64,000 nt of DNA, from the NCBI RefSeq assembly GCF_018987265.1, contig NZ_CP076854.1:1116001-1180000 (forward strand), in the 5' to 3' direction. How positions within the stretch are numbered: the stretch's first letter is position 1; every line of letters begins with the position of its first letter. Of this stretch, positions 29,169 through 40,058 are shown piece by piece. A program made the translations under genes and the position numbers. Source of the DNA: Rhizobium sp. WYJ-E13 (GTDB taxonomy: Bacteria > Pseudomonadota > Alphaproteobacteria > Rhizobiales > Rhizobiaceae). The notes beneath the pieces were generated by a model. That model ran no database searches. It was not told the DNA's origin and saw only the letters and a program-made list of their open reading frames with translations.

Positions 29169-29193
29169 AAGAAATTATCGATAAATCGTCAAC
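29169..29193. promoter_or_regulatory. Degenerate second MarR-type site before the 5-oxoprolinase gene
   Basis: The segment contains GAAATTATCG followed by ATAAATCGTCAAC. On the minus strand, 14 of 17 positions from GTTGAC match the half of the perfect repeat at 25372-25399. TTATCGATAA inside it is palindromic. Located 33-57 nt upstream of the TTG start. Suggests co-regulation of 5-oxoprolinase with the marR operon. Confidence 0.45.
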
Positions 29194-29249
29194 GTTTTTG
29201 CTGGCAGAGATATGCAACACAGCCCGGATTTGTTGTGCACCAAAACGAA

Positions 29250-29274
29250 CGCCGCGACCTGGGAGACCGCGGCG
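29250..29274 (-). terminator. Terminator downstream of kduD
   Basis: CGCCGCG (29250-29256) pairs with CGCGGCG (29268-29274) over an 11-nt loop. On the minus strand the stem is followed by TTCGTTTT. It lies 70 bp past the kduD stop, in the 192-bp gap before the 5-oxoprolinase promoter. Confidence 0.55.
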
Positions 29275-29343
29275 ATAAGATTGGGATTATCGTGACCGGC
29301 GCTCCAAGACGCCGCTATTGGCCGGAACAGGCATGCTATTGCG

Positions 29344-30099
29344 TCAGCGCGCTAGCCAGCCACCGTCGACCGGCAGCACGGCGCCATGCACGTAGTCGGA
29401 TGCTGACGAAGCCAGGAACACAGATGCACCGCCGATATCCCCTGGCTCACCCCAGCGCCCCGCCGGAATGCGGGCAAGGATGCTCGCATTGCGATCGGCA
29501 TCTTCGCGCAGCGCCGTCGTGTTGTTGGTGACGAAATAGCCGGGCGCGATGGCGTTGACGTTGACGCCCTTGCCCGCCCATTCGCAGGCGAGCAGCCGCG
29601 TCAGCCCCGCAAGGCCGCTCTTCGAGGCCGTGTAGGACGGAATGCGGATGCCGCCCTGGAAGGAGAGCAGCGAAGCGATGTTGATGATCTTGCCGCGACC
29701 CTTTTCAAGCATGTGACGGGCCGCCGCCTGAGACAGAAAGAAGGCCGTCTTCAGGTTGACATTCATCACCGCGTCCCAGTCTTCCTCGGTGAAATCGATC
29801 GCGTCGGCGCGGCGGATGATGCCGGCATTGTTGACGAGGATATCGAGACCACCAAAGCGCTCCAGCGCCTCCGCGACGATCAGCTTGACCGGTTCGATCG
29901 TGCCGAGATCGGCCTTGATCACGTGGAATTTCGTGCCGGCGCCTGCCACCAGTGCTTCCGTCTCATCCATCGACGAACGGCCGACGGCGACGATCGACGC
30001 ACCGGCCTCAGCCAGTGCGACGGCGATCCCCTGCCCGATGCCGGTATTGGCGCCGGTGACCACGGCGATCTTGCCAGAGAGATCGAAAAGAGCCTGCAT
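29344..30099 (-). CDS. kduD: 2-deoxy-D-gluconate 3-dehydrogenase KduD
   Basis: 251 residues, short-chain dehydrogenase. NAD site TGANTGIGQG (about 15-24), NNAGI, and catalytic Ser-Tyr-Lys in ASLLSFQGGIRIPSYTASKSG. KduD oxidises/reduces the C3 position in the pectin and uronate route (5-keto-4-deoxyuronate derived sugar acids). GAGG lies 8 nt before the ATG at 30099; ATG codons at 30105 and a GTG at 30108 are also in frame, and the kduI stop overlaps them (TGATG). Pairing with kduI makes the assignment firm. Confidence 0.92.
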   Translation of the reverse strand: MQALFDLSGKIAVVTGANTGIGQGIAVALAEAGASIVAVGRSSMDETEALVAGAGTKFHVIKADLGTIEPVKLIVAEALERFGGLDILVNNAGIIRRADAIDFTEEDWDAVMNVNLKTAFFLSQAAARHMLEKGRGKIINIASLLSFQGGIRIPSYTASKSGLAGLTRLLACEWAGKGVNVNAIAPGYFVTNNTTALREDADRNASILARIPAGRWGEPGDIGGASVFLASSASDYVHGAVLPVDGGWLAR

Positions 30100-30104
30100 C
30101 GCCA

Positions 30105-30941
30105 TCACCTCAGATCGCCGATTGCGATATGGTCCATGTCGGTGAAGCTCTTGTTGTCGCCGGCCATCGCCCAGATGAAGCTGTAGTTCTTGGTGCCCGC
30201 ACCCGAATGGATCGACCAGGGCGGCGAGATGATCGCCTGCTCGTTGGCAACGAGCATGTGGCGCGTCTGACGCGGTTCGCCCATGAAATGGAAGACACGC
30301 TGATCGGCTTCGAGGTCGAAATAGAGATAGGCCTCCATGCGCCGGTCATGCGTATGGCTCGGCATCGTATTCCAGATGCTGCCGGTCTCCAGGCTGGTGA
30401 AGCCCATCGTGAGCTGGCACGACTGGCAGACTTCCGGATGAATATACTGGTAGATCGAACGCTTGTTGGCGGTCGCCGCCTCGCCCGGCGTCAGATGCCG
30501 CGCCTTGTCGCGCGTCAGGAGCACGGTCGGGTGGCTTGCATGGGCGGGCGTCGACACGAGGTAGAATTTCGCGCAATTGCCGGCATCAGCACTTTCGAAG
30601 CTGACATCGACGGCGCCCCTGCCGATATAGAGGCAATCATATTTCGCCAGTTCGCAGGCCCTGCCGTCAACGACGATACGGCCCGCATGACCGACGTTCA
30701 GCACGCCAAGTTCGCGCTCCGCCAGAAACGTCTCCTGGCCGATGGCCTTCGGCGCCGTCAGCGCCAGGGCCGCGCCGAGCGGCGCTGCACCGCCGATGAC
30801 CATGCGGTCATAGTGTGAATAGGTGAGCCTGATTTCGCCTGATATAAACACCGTCTCGACCAGAAAGTGACGCCGCAGCGTTTCCGTATCGAAACCGCGC
30901 ACCGCTTCGGGATGGGAGGCGTGCCGTACGTCAATCTGCAT
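30105..30941 (-). CDS. kduI: 5-dehydro-4-deoxy-D-glucuronate isomerase KduI
   Basis: 278 residues from the ATG at 30941, the same length as the E. coli enzyme. The metal ligands fall at the same numbers as in E. coli: H196, H198 and E203 in SHTHDRRMEAY, and H245 in WSIHSGAG. It isomerises the unsaturated-galacturonate product of pectin lyases, then KduD reduces the product. Its start codon overlaps the 3' end of the gntR gene by 11 nt, forming a gntR-kduI-kduD operon. Confidence 0.95.
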   Translation of the reverse strand: MQIDVRHASHPEAVRGFDTETLRRHFLVETVFISGEIRLTYSHYDRMVIGGAAPLGAALALTAPKAIGQETFLAERELGVLNVGHAGRIVVDGRACELAKYDCLYIGRGAVDVSFESADAGNCAKFYLVSTPAHASHPTVLLTRDKARHLTPGEAATANKRSIYQYIHPEVCQSCQLTMGFTSLETGSIWNTMPSHTHDRRMEAYLYFDLEADQRVFHFMGEPRQTRHMLVANEQAIISPPWSIHSGAGTKNYSFIWAMAGDNKSFTDMDHIAIGDLR

Positions 30942-31719
30942 TGGAATGATCCTTCTCTCCTCCGGATGCCGCCATCGACGGGGCATCCTCAATGAAATAA
31001 GCGGGGTCGAGCATCTCGGCCTTTTCGACTTCGCGCAGGAGGTTGCCGAGATGGAATTCCATGGCCGCCTTCGCACCGGCCTTGTCGCCCGCTCGCATGC
31101 AATCGATGACGGCGGCATGTTCCTCGATGACGCGCTTCAGACGGCCCTGCTGCGGCAGCGTCAGCAGGCGATAGCGATCACTGTGAACCTTGACTTGCTG
31201 GATGATCGTCCAGATGCCGGGAAAGCCGGCGATATTGCTGATGAGCTGGTGGAAATCATTGTCGATGACATGGAAGGTCGCGACATCACCTTCGCGGTGA
31301 CAGGCGTCGAGATCGGCAAGATTGCGTTCCAGCGCCCTGAGACCCGCCGGCGTCATTTTCTCGACCGCGATCGAAACCGTTGTATCCTCTAGCGCCTTGC
31401 GCACGAGCATCGCTTCGCAAAGCGCCCGGCGCGGAATACGGGAAACAAACGTACCCGACTGCGGGAAGACGTCAACCAGACCGTCATCGGAAAGGCGGAT
31501 GATCGCCTCGCGGATCGGTGTGCGACTGACGCCGAACTGCGCTTCGAGCTCCTTCTCGTTCAACAACTCCATCGGCTTGCGGCGCAACGACACGATGTCA
31601 TCGAGAAGCGCATTGTAGACCAGCGTGGCCGCTCGCGGTGCGGCTGCGCGCTGATGCGAAAGTACGGTGACGCCTTGAAGAGAGCGCTTTTTGCGCATGA
31701 TTCCGGTTGGCGAATTCAT
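30931..31719 (-). CDS. GntR/FadR-family regulator of the kdu operon
   Basis: 262 residues. The N-terminal winged helix carries LNEKELEAQFGVSRTPIREAI, and a C-terminal FCD effector domain follows (about 100-240; VIDNDFHQLI and EEHAAVIDCM). First gene of the operon and overlapping kduI, so it probably represses its own operon and responds to a pectin-derived acid. The palindrome TAATATATTA at 31801-31810 upstream is a possible site. Confidence 0.87.
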   Translation of the reverse strand: MNSPTGIMRKKRSLQGVTVLSHQRAAAPRAATLVYNALLDDIVSLRRKPMELLNEKELEAQFGVSRTPIREAIIRLSDDGLVDVFPQSGTFVSRIPRRALCEAMLVRKALEDTTVSIAVEKMTPAGLRALERNLADLDACHREGDVATFHVIDNDFHQLISNIAGFPGIWTIIQQVKVHSDRYRLLTLPQQGRLKRVIEEHAAVIDCMRAGDKAGAKAAMEFHLGNLLREVEKAEMLDPAYFIEDAPSMAASGGEKDHSNAD

Positions 31720-32176
31720 CGCGTTCCTTCACCGGCAAGATTCGAAAATCGAGCATCCGAAACCACCGACAACCGCCTCCCTGCAGCCCGACCAAATAAG
31801 TAATATATTAGTATCCAACTTCTGACAAGCGCATCCTTCGTTCCTGGAAATGATTGAAAATCGCCTTGTGAAAAGTTGACCCGTGAATGGGGACAGCGAT
31901 TGATGCGCTCGTTTTCGACGATCGATAGGCGCGACCCGCCGTTCAGCCGAATGACATGACGCCGCCGCGGAAACAACCACAGCGCGATCACGTCTGACCA
32001 CCGTGCCGTCAGCGACGCCGTATTTAAGACAGCATTGAAAGAAGGCTCTAATGCGCCATTTTTTGACGTAAACAGAATGGCCGTTGCAGCCCTAAAGCAG
32101 GCTCAATGCAGGGGTCGGCGCGCGGTGCCGCCGGCGCCCGGGTTCAGGATGCACCGCGACCAGAGGGAACAAAAAA
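31720..32176. other. Intergenic promoter region between gntR-kdu (-) and the betaine-type importer (+)
   Basis: 457 bp without a convincing gene. It contains an AT-rich stretch with the perfect 10-bp palindrome TAATATATTA (31801-31810), about 80 bp before gntR, a candidate promoter/operator for the kdu operon. The right part (32085-32165) is GC-rich leader of the binding-protein gene, which has AGAGGGAA before its ATG. Short frames here have no ribosome site or recognisable product. Confidence 0.6.
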
Positions 32177-33175
32177 ATGAAAGTACTTTTGGCATCCACC
32201 ATTCTCACAGCTGGCGCCATGCTCGCGGGCGGCAGCGCTTCTGCCGCCGATTGCGGCAATATCACCATCGCAAGCATGAACTGGCAGTCGGCAGAAGTGG
32301 CTGCGAGCCTCGATAAGTTAATCCTCGAGGAAGGTTATGGCTGCACGGCGGAAATCGTCAGCGGCGATACCGTCCCGACGCTGACCTCCATGGCGGAAAA
32401 GGGAGAGCCGGACGTTGCACCGGAAGCCTGGGTCAGCCTGCAGCCGGAACTGGTCAAGCGCGGCCTTGAAGGCGGCAAGGTCGTCGAGGGCGCCAAGATC
32501 CTCTCGGACGGCGCAATACAGGGCTGGTGGATCCCCAAATACATCGCCGACGCTCATCCCGACATCAAGACCATTCCGGACCTCCTGAAACATCCAGAAC
32601 TCTTCCCGGCGCCGGAAGACAAGAGCAAGGGCGCCGTCTTCAACGGCCCGCAGGGCTGGGGTGGCACTGTCGTCACCGCACAGCTCTTCAAGGCCTATGA
32701 TGCTGAGAAAGCGGGCTTTACGCTCGTTGATACCGGTTCTGCCGCGGGCCTCGATGGCTCGATCGCCAAGGCCTACGAGGGCAAGCAGGCTTGGGTCGGC
32801 TATTATTGGGCACCGACCTCGCTGCTCGGCAAATACGAGATGGTCAAGCTAGGATACGGAACGGAATACGACGCAGCCGAATGGAAGCGCTGCACCTCGG
32901 ATGCCGATTGCGCCGATCCCAAGCCGAATGCCTGGCCGTCCGACGACGTGCAGACGCTGATCAGCAAGACCTTCGCCGATCGCGGCGGCCCGGCCATTGA
33001 TTACCTCAAGAAGCGCGCCTGGACCAATGACACCGTCAACAAGCTGATCGCCTGGATGACCGACAACCAAGCAACCGGTGAAGACGGCGCCAAATACTTC
33101 CTGAAGAACAACGAGCCCCTCTGGAAGGACTGGGTCTCGCCGGAAGCCGCCGAAAAGATCAAGGCTTCGCTCTAA
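32177..33175 (+). CDS. Glycine betaine/choline-type periplasmic binding protein (OpuAC/ProX family)
   Basis: 332 residues with a signal peptide over about 1-23 (ends SASA/AD). The OpuAC fold is shown by ITIASMNWQSAEVAA, a Trp-rich ligand region (GAIQGWWIPKYI, QAWVGYYWAPTSL) and a C-terminal DNQATGEDGAKYFLKN. Quaternary-amine binders use such aromatic boxes. Followed by permease and ATPase of the ProW/ProV class, so the set imports an osmolyte or methylammonium nutrient. Choline, betaine and carnitine cannot be told apart here. Confidence 0.88.
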   Translation: MKVLLASTILTAGAMLAGGSASAADCGNITIASMNWQSAEVAASLDKLILEEGYGCTAEIVSGDTVPTLTSMAEKGEPDVAPEAWVSLQPELVKRGLEGGKVVEGAKILSDGAIQGWWIPKYIADAHPDIKTIPDLLKHPELFPAPEDKSKGAVFNGPQGWGGTVVTAQLFKAYDAEKAGFTLVDTGSAAGLDGSIAKAYEGKQAWVGYYWAPTSLLGKYEMVKLGYGTEYDAAEWKRCTSDADCADPKPNAWPSDDVQTLISKTFADRGGPAIDYLKKRAWTNDTVNKLIAWMTDNQATGEDGAKYFLKNNEPLWKDWVSPEAAEKIKASL

Positions 33176-33191
33176 TCATTCGGACATGACA

Positions 33192-33212
33192 TGGGCAGCT
33201 TATCGCTGCCCA
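33192..33212 (+). other. Hairpin between binding-protein and permease genes
   Basis: TGGGCAGC (33192-33199), loop TTATC, GCTGCCCA (33205-33212): a perfect 8-bp stem without a T tract, 17 nt after the binding-protein stop. Position suggests message stabilisation or partial termination that keeps binding protein in excess over permease. Confidence 0.55.
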
Positions 33213-33280
33213 GACAATCCTTCGGCGCGACGGCCAAAACAACAATCGGCCGCCGCCACTATCTATTTTGGGGAACCGAT

Positions 33281-34168
33281 ATGGATTGGCTCTGGAAATT
33301 TCCGACCATGAACGACGAGACGCTGCGCGCGCTGAAGAAGAGCGTCGACGAAGGGTTTCGCGCTTTCACCCGCGCCTACGGCGACAGCATCGAGGCTGCC
33401 TTCAGCCCGCTGCAAAGTTTTCTTATCTGGGCAGAACGGTTGCTGACCGGCACGCCCTGGCCAATCGTGCTGATCGTCTTTGCTGCCATTGCCTGGTTTG
33501 CCAGCCGCAACTGGAAGGTGGTCATCGGCTGTGTGCTGACGCTTGTTGTCATCGGCTATTTCGACATGTGGCAGGATACGATGAAGACCGTGTCGATGAT
33601 CTTCGTCTGCACTGTGCTCTCTATCGTGATCGGCCTGCCCCTCGGCATCCTGATGGCGCGGTCGAATACGATGCAGAGGATCGTCAACCCCATTCTCGAC
33701 GTCATGCAGACGATGCCGAGCTTCGTCTACCTGATCCCCGTCGTCATGCTTCTGGGCATCGGCCGAGTGCCCGGCGTCATTGCCGTCGTCATTTATGCCT
33801 TGCCACCGATGATCCGTCTCACCAATCTTGGTATCCGCATGGTCGATGAGAATGTGCTGGAGGCGGCCGATGCCTTCGGTTCATCGAGCTGGCAGAAACT
33901 TCGCAACGTCCAGCTGCCACTGGCGCTGCCGACCATCATGGCCGGCATCAACCAGACGATCATGATGGCGCTCGCCATGGTGGTCATCGCCTCGATGATC
34001 GGCGTTCAGGGGCTCGGCCAACCGGTTCTCAAGGCTATCTCCAACCAGTACTTCACCCTCGGCGTCTTCAACGGTCTCGCCATCGTCGGCATTGCCATCA
34101 TCTTTGACCGCATCAGTCAGGCCTATGGGCTGCGGCTCCAGAAGCACCGGGAGATCGTGCATGGCTAG
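33281..34168 (+). CDS. Glycine betaine/choline-type ABC permease (ProW/OpuAB family)
   Basis: 295 residues from the ATG at 33281 with GGGGA 6 nt upstream; a longer frame from 33191 lacks this and crosses the hairpin. A soluble N-terminal stretch (1-60) precedes about six membrane segments. Family motifs are LDVMQTMPSFVYLIPVVMLLG and MVVIASMIGVQGLGQPVL. The end overlaps the ATPase start by 8 nt. Confidence 0.9.
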   Translation: MDWLWKFPTMNDETLRALKKSVDEGFRAFTRAYGDSIEAAFSPLQSFLIWAERLLTGTPWPIVLIVFAAIAWFASRNWKVVIGCVLTLVVIGYFDMWQDTMKTVSMIFVCTVLSIVIGLPLGILMARSNTMQRIVNPILDVMQTMPSFVYLIPVVMLLGIGRVPGVIAVVIYALPPMIRLTNLGIRMVDENVLEAADAFGSSSWQKLRNVQLPLALPTIMAGINQTIMMALAMVVIASMIGVQGLGQPVLKAISNQYFTLGVFNGLAIVGIAIIFDRISQAYGLRLQKHREIVHG

Positions 34169-35180
34169 CAATTCGATTGAAATCCGGAGCCTCTTCAAGA
34201 TCTTCGGCCCGCGCGGCGGCGACTATGTGGAAGCGGTCAGCAACGGCATGTCGAAGACCGAGCTCAACAGAGAACATGGCCATGTTCTGGGTCTGAAAGA
34301 TATCAACATCACCATCCCCGGCGGCAGGATCACCGTCATCATGGGCCTTTCCGGCTCCGGCAAGTCAACGCTGATCCGCCATATCAACCGGCTGATCGAC
34401 CCGACGTCGGGGGAAGTGCTCTATGGCGGCGAGGATGTCTGTCGCATGGACGCCCTGCAGCTTCGCGAATTCCGCCGCCGGAAGACTGCCATGGTCTTCC
34501 AGCGCTTCGGCCTGCTGCCGCATCGCAACGTTCTGCAGAACACCGTCTATGGTCTGGAAATCCAGGGCGTCGCAAAGGCGGAGCGTGAGGAACGGGCCAA
34601 TGCCTGGATCAAGCGTGTTGGTCTGGAGGGCTTTGATGGGCACTATCCGAACCAGCTTTCCGGTGGCATGCAGCAGCGCGTCGGCCTGGCGCGGGCGCTC
34701 ACCAATGATGCCGAAATCCTGCTGATGGACGAGGCCTATTCGGCGCTCGATCCGCTGATCCGTGTCGACATGCAGACCGTCCTCCTCGATCTACAGAAGG
34801 ACCTGAAGAAAACGGTCGTCTTCATCACCCACGATCTCGACGAAGCTCTCCGGCTCGGGGAGAAAATCGCCATCCTGCGCGACGGTGAAGTCATCCAGCA
34901 GGGTTCGGCGGCTGAGATCGTCCTCAACCCGGCCAACGATTACATCGCTGCCTTCGTCAAGGAGGTCAATCGCGGTCGGGTCATCAAGATCGGTGCCGTC
35001 GCGAAACAGATCTCGGTCGAAAGCCAGCTGCGACTTGCCGAAGATATGGATCTCGAAGGAGCATTGCGGGAAATGTCGCGCGGCAACGTCTCCTCCGCCA
35101 CAGTCATATCGCATGAGGGCCGGCCGCTGGGCGGCGTTTCACTGCAACAATTGCTGGCGCTGCTTTTACATCAAGCATGA
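34161..35180 (+). CDS. Glycine betaine/choline-type ABC ATPase (ProV/OpuAA family)
   Basis: 339 residues from the ATG at 34161 (GGGAG, 7-nt spacing). Walker A is GLSGSGKST, the signature LSGGMQQRVGLAR, and Walker B ILLMDEAYSALDP, where Ala-Tyr replaces the more common Pro-Thr as usual in this family. The C-terminal tail (about 275-339) resembles a single, shortened CBS-like unit; ProV usually has two. Energises the importer encoded just upstream. Confidence 0.88.
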   Translation: MASNSIEIRSLFKIFGPRGGDYVEAVSNGMSKTELNREHGHVLGLKDINITIPGGRITVIMGLSGSGKSTLIRHINRLIDPTSGEVLYGGEDVCRMDALQLREFRRRKTAMVFQRFGLLPHRNVLQNTVYGLEIQGVAKAEREERANAWIKRVGLEGFDGHYPNQLSGGMQQRVGLARALTNDAEILLMDEAYSALDPLIRVDMQTVLLDLQKDLKKTVVFITHDLDEALRLGEKIAILRDGEVIQQGSAAEIVLNPANDYIAAFVKEVNRGRVIKIGAVAKQISVESQLRLAEDMDLEGALREMSRGNVSSATVISHEGRPLGGVSLQQLLALLLHQA

Positions 35181-35321
35181 AAATCTTAAGCAATCAGGTG
35201 GCATGCGCCCAAACATATGCCGTTTGTTTAAACATGGTTAATTTTTTCATTATAATCATTTGAGAGAAGGAACAGAACGACACGTCCGAGTGTTGAAGAC
35301 ACGCTGTGGAGGAGCCTGAAG

Positions 35322-35522
35322 ATGTTCAAATTTTTCTCGATCAAGCGGTCGAATGAAGACTTCGACGCCGATACCGGCACCTATGCCGATGGCATGACCG
35401 ACCGCTACCATCGTGATCTGACGGGGCGCAAGGAAAGCCGTTTCCGCTCCGCCCATGAGCGCGATTACGGCGCGATCCGCGAGATCAGCGAACTTGCGCC
35501 TCATGGCGCAGTCGGCAATTAA
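35322..35522 (+). CDS. Small hypothetical protein, 66 residues
   Basis: Starts at an ATG with GGAGGAG about 8 nt upstream and has TATAAT at 35251-35256 in an AT-rich stretch, so it looks expressed from its own promoter. The product is highly charged (many Arg, Asp, Glu, His), with no membrane segment, Cys pair or known motif. Codon use resembles its neighbours. Function unknown; a stress- or growth-phase-related small protein is only a guess from the company of katG/oxyR. Confidence 0.65.
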   Translation: MFKFFSIKRSNEDFDADTGTYADGMTDRYHRDLTGRKESRFRSAHERDYGAIREISELAPHGAVGN

Positions 35523-35547
35523 TCAACTGACTTCCTGCTTGCAGGCA

Positions 35548-37353
35548 TCAGGCGCGCAGCGTTTCCTGCGCCGGCCTGCTAAGGCTGCTTGCCAGCACCG
35601 TTCGATTACGGCCTTTGGCCTTGGCATCCAAAAGAGCCGCATCGGCGCGGCTTACCAATGTATCGACAGTACCTTCCCCAGGTGACACTGCCACACCGAT
35701 CGACACCGACACGGCGCCGAGAATGTGACCTGAGTGGGAGAGCGCGGCTGCGCCGATCTGCGCACGCAGCATCTCGGCGAATCGGAATCCGTCCTCTTCG
35801 CTGTGGTCAGGCAGCAGGATCGTGAATTCCTCACCGCCGAAACGAAATGCGTTGCCGTATTCGGCCGCGGCACTTCGCAAGATTTGCCCGACATATTGCA
35901 TGACCAAGTCACCGGCATCGTGGCCGAACTGGTCGTTGAAGCGCTTGAAATGATCGATATCGATCATCAGGCAGGCCAGCGGCTCTTCGGCATTATCACG
36001 GCCACGCCGATTCAGCGCGTCGTCGAGAAAGCGGCGGTTGAAGAGCCCGGTCAGCGGATCTCGGACGGCAAGATCTGTCAGCTTTTCACGAAGCTGCAGG
36101 TTGGCGACCGCCAGCCCGACATTCTCGGCAATCAGTTCCAGGTAGAGGCGGGCATCTTCCAGTACCGGCACCTGTCCGTTGCGTTCCTCGAGATAGAGAA
36201 GGCCAATCATATCACCTTGCGCAGTCAGAGGAAGACAGGAGGTCGCAACACCGCTGCCCTCGACATGATGGCAGGGCACATCGCCGTCGCCGGTGCCGCT
36301 CATATGCGGGCGTCCGCGCCGCAGACCCCAGCAGGCATTGGCCGGAAAGGCCTCCTGTGCATTGACGGGCTCCAGCCATGCACCGGCTTGTGCGAGCGCG
36401 GACTTGTCCTCGTTCAGGATATAAAGGCTTCCGGCAATGCCCGGAAAGATCTGCGGCGCGAAGCGTGCGACAACATCGGCCAATTCGTGCTGGTTCTCAC
36501 AGGCCTGAAGGCGATGCATCATCTGCAGGATGAGATCCTTGGTGTGCTGGTCGGCCCGCCGTTCGGCATCCAGACGCTCGCGTTCGAGCCCGTTTTCACG
36601 AAAGATCTGGATGGCATCGTTCATCTCGCCTATTTCGTCACGGCGGCGGTCGACAGGGACTTCGACCGCATAATCCTGCTTGGCCAGCCGGTTAACGATA
36701 CCCGTCATGCGCACCAGAGGCATGGCCACACGACGCCGCAGGATAAAATAGAGCACGGCAAGGAAGAGCAGACCGGTAATGGCCAGCATGACCTTGGCGA
36801 CAAGGCTCCACTGATCACTGCGCCGACGCGCATCATCGAGTGCGGCTCCTGTGCGTGTCGCGGTGATATCACGCAGATGCCCGGCCGACTCCAGGAGCGC
36901 CGTCTGCAACCTCTCGTGCTCCGGCCCGAAGAGCGCCTGCTGTGCCGCTTGTTTGTCACCTTTCTGGAAGGCATCGATAGCGGCGGCCTCCAGAACGTCA
37001 AGCGCCTCAGCCTGCTTATCTATGTCCTCAATAATTGTCCGCTCCACGACGGATATATCTCTGGCCGCGATCTGCTCGGCCGCCGTTTCGCGCCGCCGTT
37101 CGGTTTCCTCATCCGCCTTGAAGGCATCAAGGTGGCGCTGTTCTCCGCGCATGACGTAGAACCGTGCTTCATCGCTGGAAAATTCCGCGCCCATCTCGAG
37201 CTGTTCAGTCAACGTATCGAGAGCGAGATGCTCCTCAACCGCACGCCTCTCGTCCTCGGCGCTGCGCGATGACATGATAAAGGCGCCGGCCGAAAGCGCC
37301 GTGAGGATCATGGTTATGCCATAGGCCCAGTTGGTGATCGTTCTTATTCTCAT
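35548..37353 (-). CDS. Membrane diguanylate cyclase: sensor helices, HAMP, GAF, GGDEF
   Basis: 601 residues from the ATG at 37353. Membrane segment 1 near 8-27, an extracytoplasmic helical region (about 28-180), membrane segment 2 near 181-203, HAMP (RRRVAMPLVRMTGIVNRLAKQD), a GAF-like domain (about 280-420) and a C-terminal GGDEF domain with DPLTGLFNRRFLDD and active-site GGEEF. The RxxD inhibitory site normally located just before GGEEF is absent (the aligned residues read A-E-Y-G), so product inhibition is probably lost. Makes cyclic di-GMP. No EAL domain. Confidence 0.88.
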   Translation of the reverse strand: MRIRTITNWAYGITMILTALSAGAFIMSSRSAEDERRAVEEHLALDTLTEQLEMGAEFSSDEARFYVMRGEQRHLDAFKADEETERRRETAAEQIAARDISVVERTIIEDIDKQAEALDVLEAAAIDAFQKGDKQAAQQALFGPEHERLQTALLESAGHLRDITATRTGAALDDARRRSDQWSLVAKVMLAITGLLFLAVLYFILRRRVAMPLVRMTGIVNRLAKQDYAVEVPVDRRRDEIGEMNDAIQIFRENGLERERLDAERRADQHTKDLILQMMHRLQACENQHELADVVARFAPQIFPGIAGSLYILNEDKSALAQAGAWLEPVNAQEAFPANACWGLRRGRPHMSGTGDGDVPCHHVEGSGVATSCLPLTAQGDMIGLLYLEERNGQVPVLEDARLYLELIAENVGLAVANLQLREKLTDLAVRDPLTGLFNRRFLDDALNRRGRDNAEEPLACLMIDIDHFKRFNDQFGHDAGDLVMQYVGQILRSAAAEYGNAFRFGGEEFTILLPDHSEEDGFRFAEMLRAQIGAAALSHSGHILGAVSVSIGVAVSPGEGTVDTLVSRADAALLDAKAKGRNRTVLASSLSRPAQETLRA

Positions 37354-37682
37354 GAGGCCATGATAGCGAAATCGGATTGAAGGAGAATTAAAGGGACCTC
37401 TAACGTAACATTGTCGCGACACACCGTTTGCGAAAACTTATGACGGTCTGCAGCAAATATCTGCCTATAGACATTGCGTTGCAAACGGCCCTTGGCAATC
37501 GCAAGGGCGGTACGATCAATACTGAATGGCTGAATGAATCTTCAGAGCACGTGGCTGTGCCGATTGCAGTCGTCGTGGCTGCACGAGAAAAATCGAGCGC
37601 GCAATACCGAACAGAGACTGCTCGATCGCTCAAACGCCTGTACGCGACGGCGATACCGCCGCGTACAGACAGGGCTTTTCAA
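37354..37682. other. Intergenic region between katG end and the GGDEF gene
   Basis: 329 bp with no supported gene; long plus-strand frames crossing it are the antisense shadow of katG. It contains the katG terminator hairpin (37638-37668) and, toward 37354-37480, the presumed promoter of the diguanylate cyclase gene. No clear operator was seen. Confidence 0.6.
37638..37668 (-). terminator. Terminator of katG
   Basis: CTGTACGCGACGG (37638-37650) and CCGCCGCGTACAG (37656-37668) pair over 13 positions with one A/C mismatch and a 5-nt loop. It begins 15 nt after the katG stop on the minus strand. The tail on that strand is GCGTTT, so termination may be moderate. Confidence 0.6.
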
Positions 37683-39914
<2,232 letters not shown>

Positions 39915-39997
39915 TCAAACTATTGGGGCCTGATCGCGTACCCACACCTCGTCCCGGCTCGATCGGGGTCGGCACGCATCCTCCCTGTTCTTCCTTT

Positions 39998-40017
39998 TTA
40001 TCGGAAGCATGTGATAA
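39998..40017. promoter_or_regulatory. Dyad in the katG/oxyR intergenic region, candidate OxyR site
   Basis: TTATC-N10-GATAA (39998-40002 / 40013-40017). A second dyad ATAAG-TTGAT-CTTAT lies at 40046-40060 and runs into the oxyR start codon. Both contain the ATA/TAT elements common in OxyR and LysR sites and lie in the divergent promoter region. Confidence 0.4.
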
Positions 40018-40058
40018 TTTTAAGTTGGATTTACTGATGGCTGCGATAAGTTGATCTT

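Noticed and set aside
31729-32001. Minus-strand frames of about 90 codons upstream of gntR
   Set aside because: No ribosome site, low-complexity Arg/Ser-rich products and overlap with the AT-rich promoter; judged non-coding.
35734-37272. 512-codon plus-strand frame opposite the GGDEF gene
   Set aside because: No domain or ribosome site, and it mirrors the coding strand of the diguanylate cyclase.
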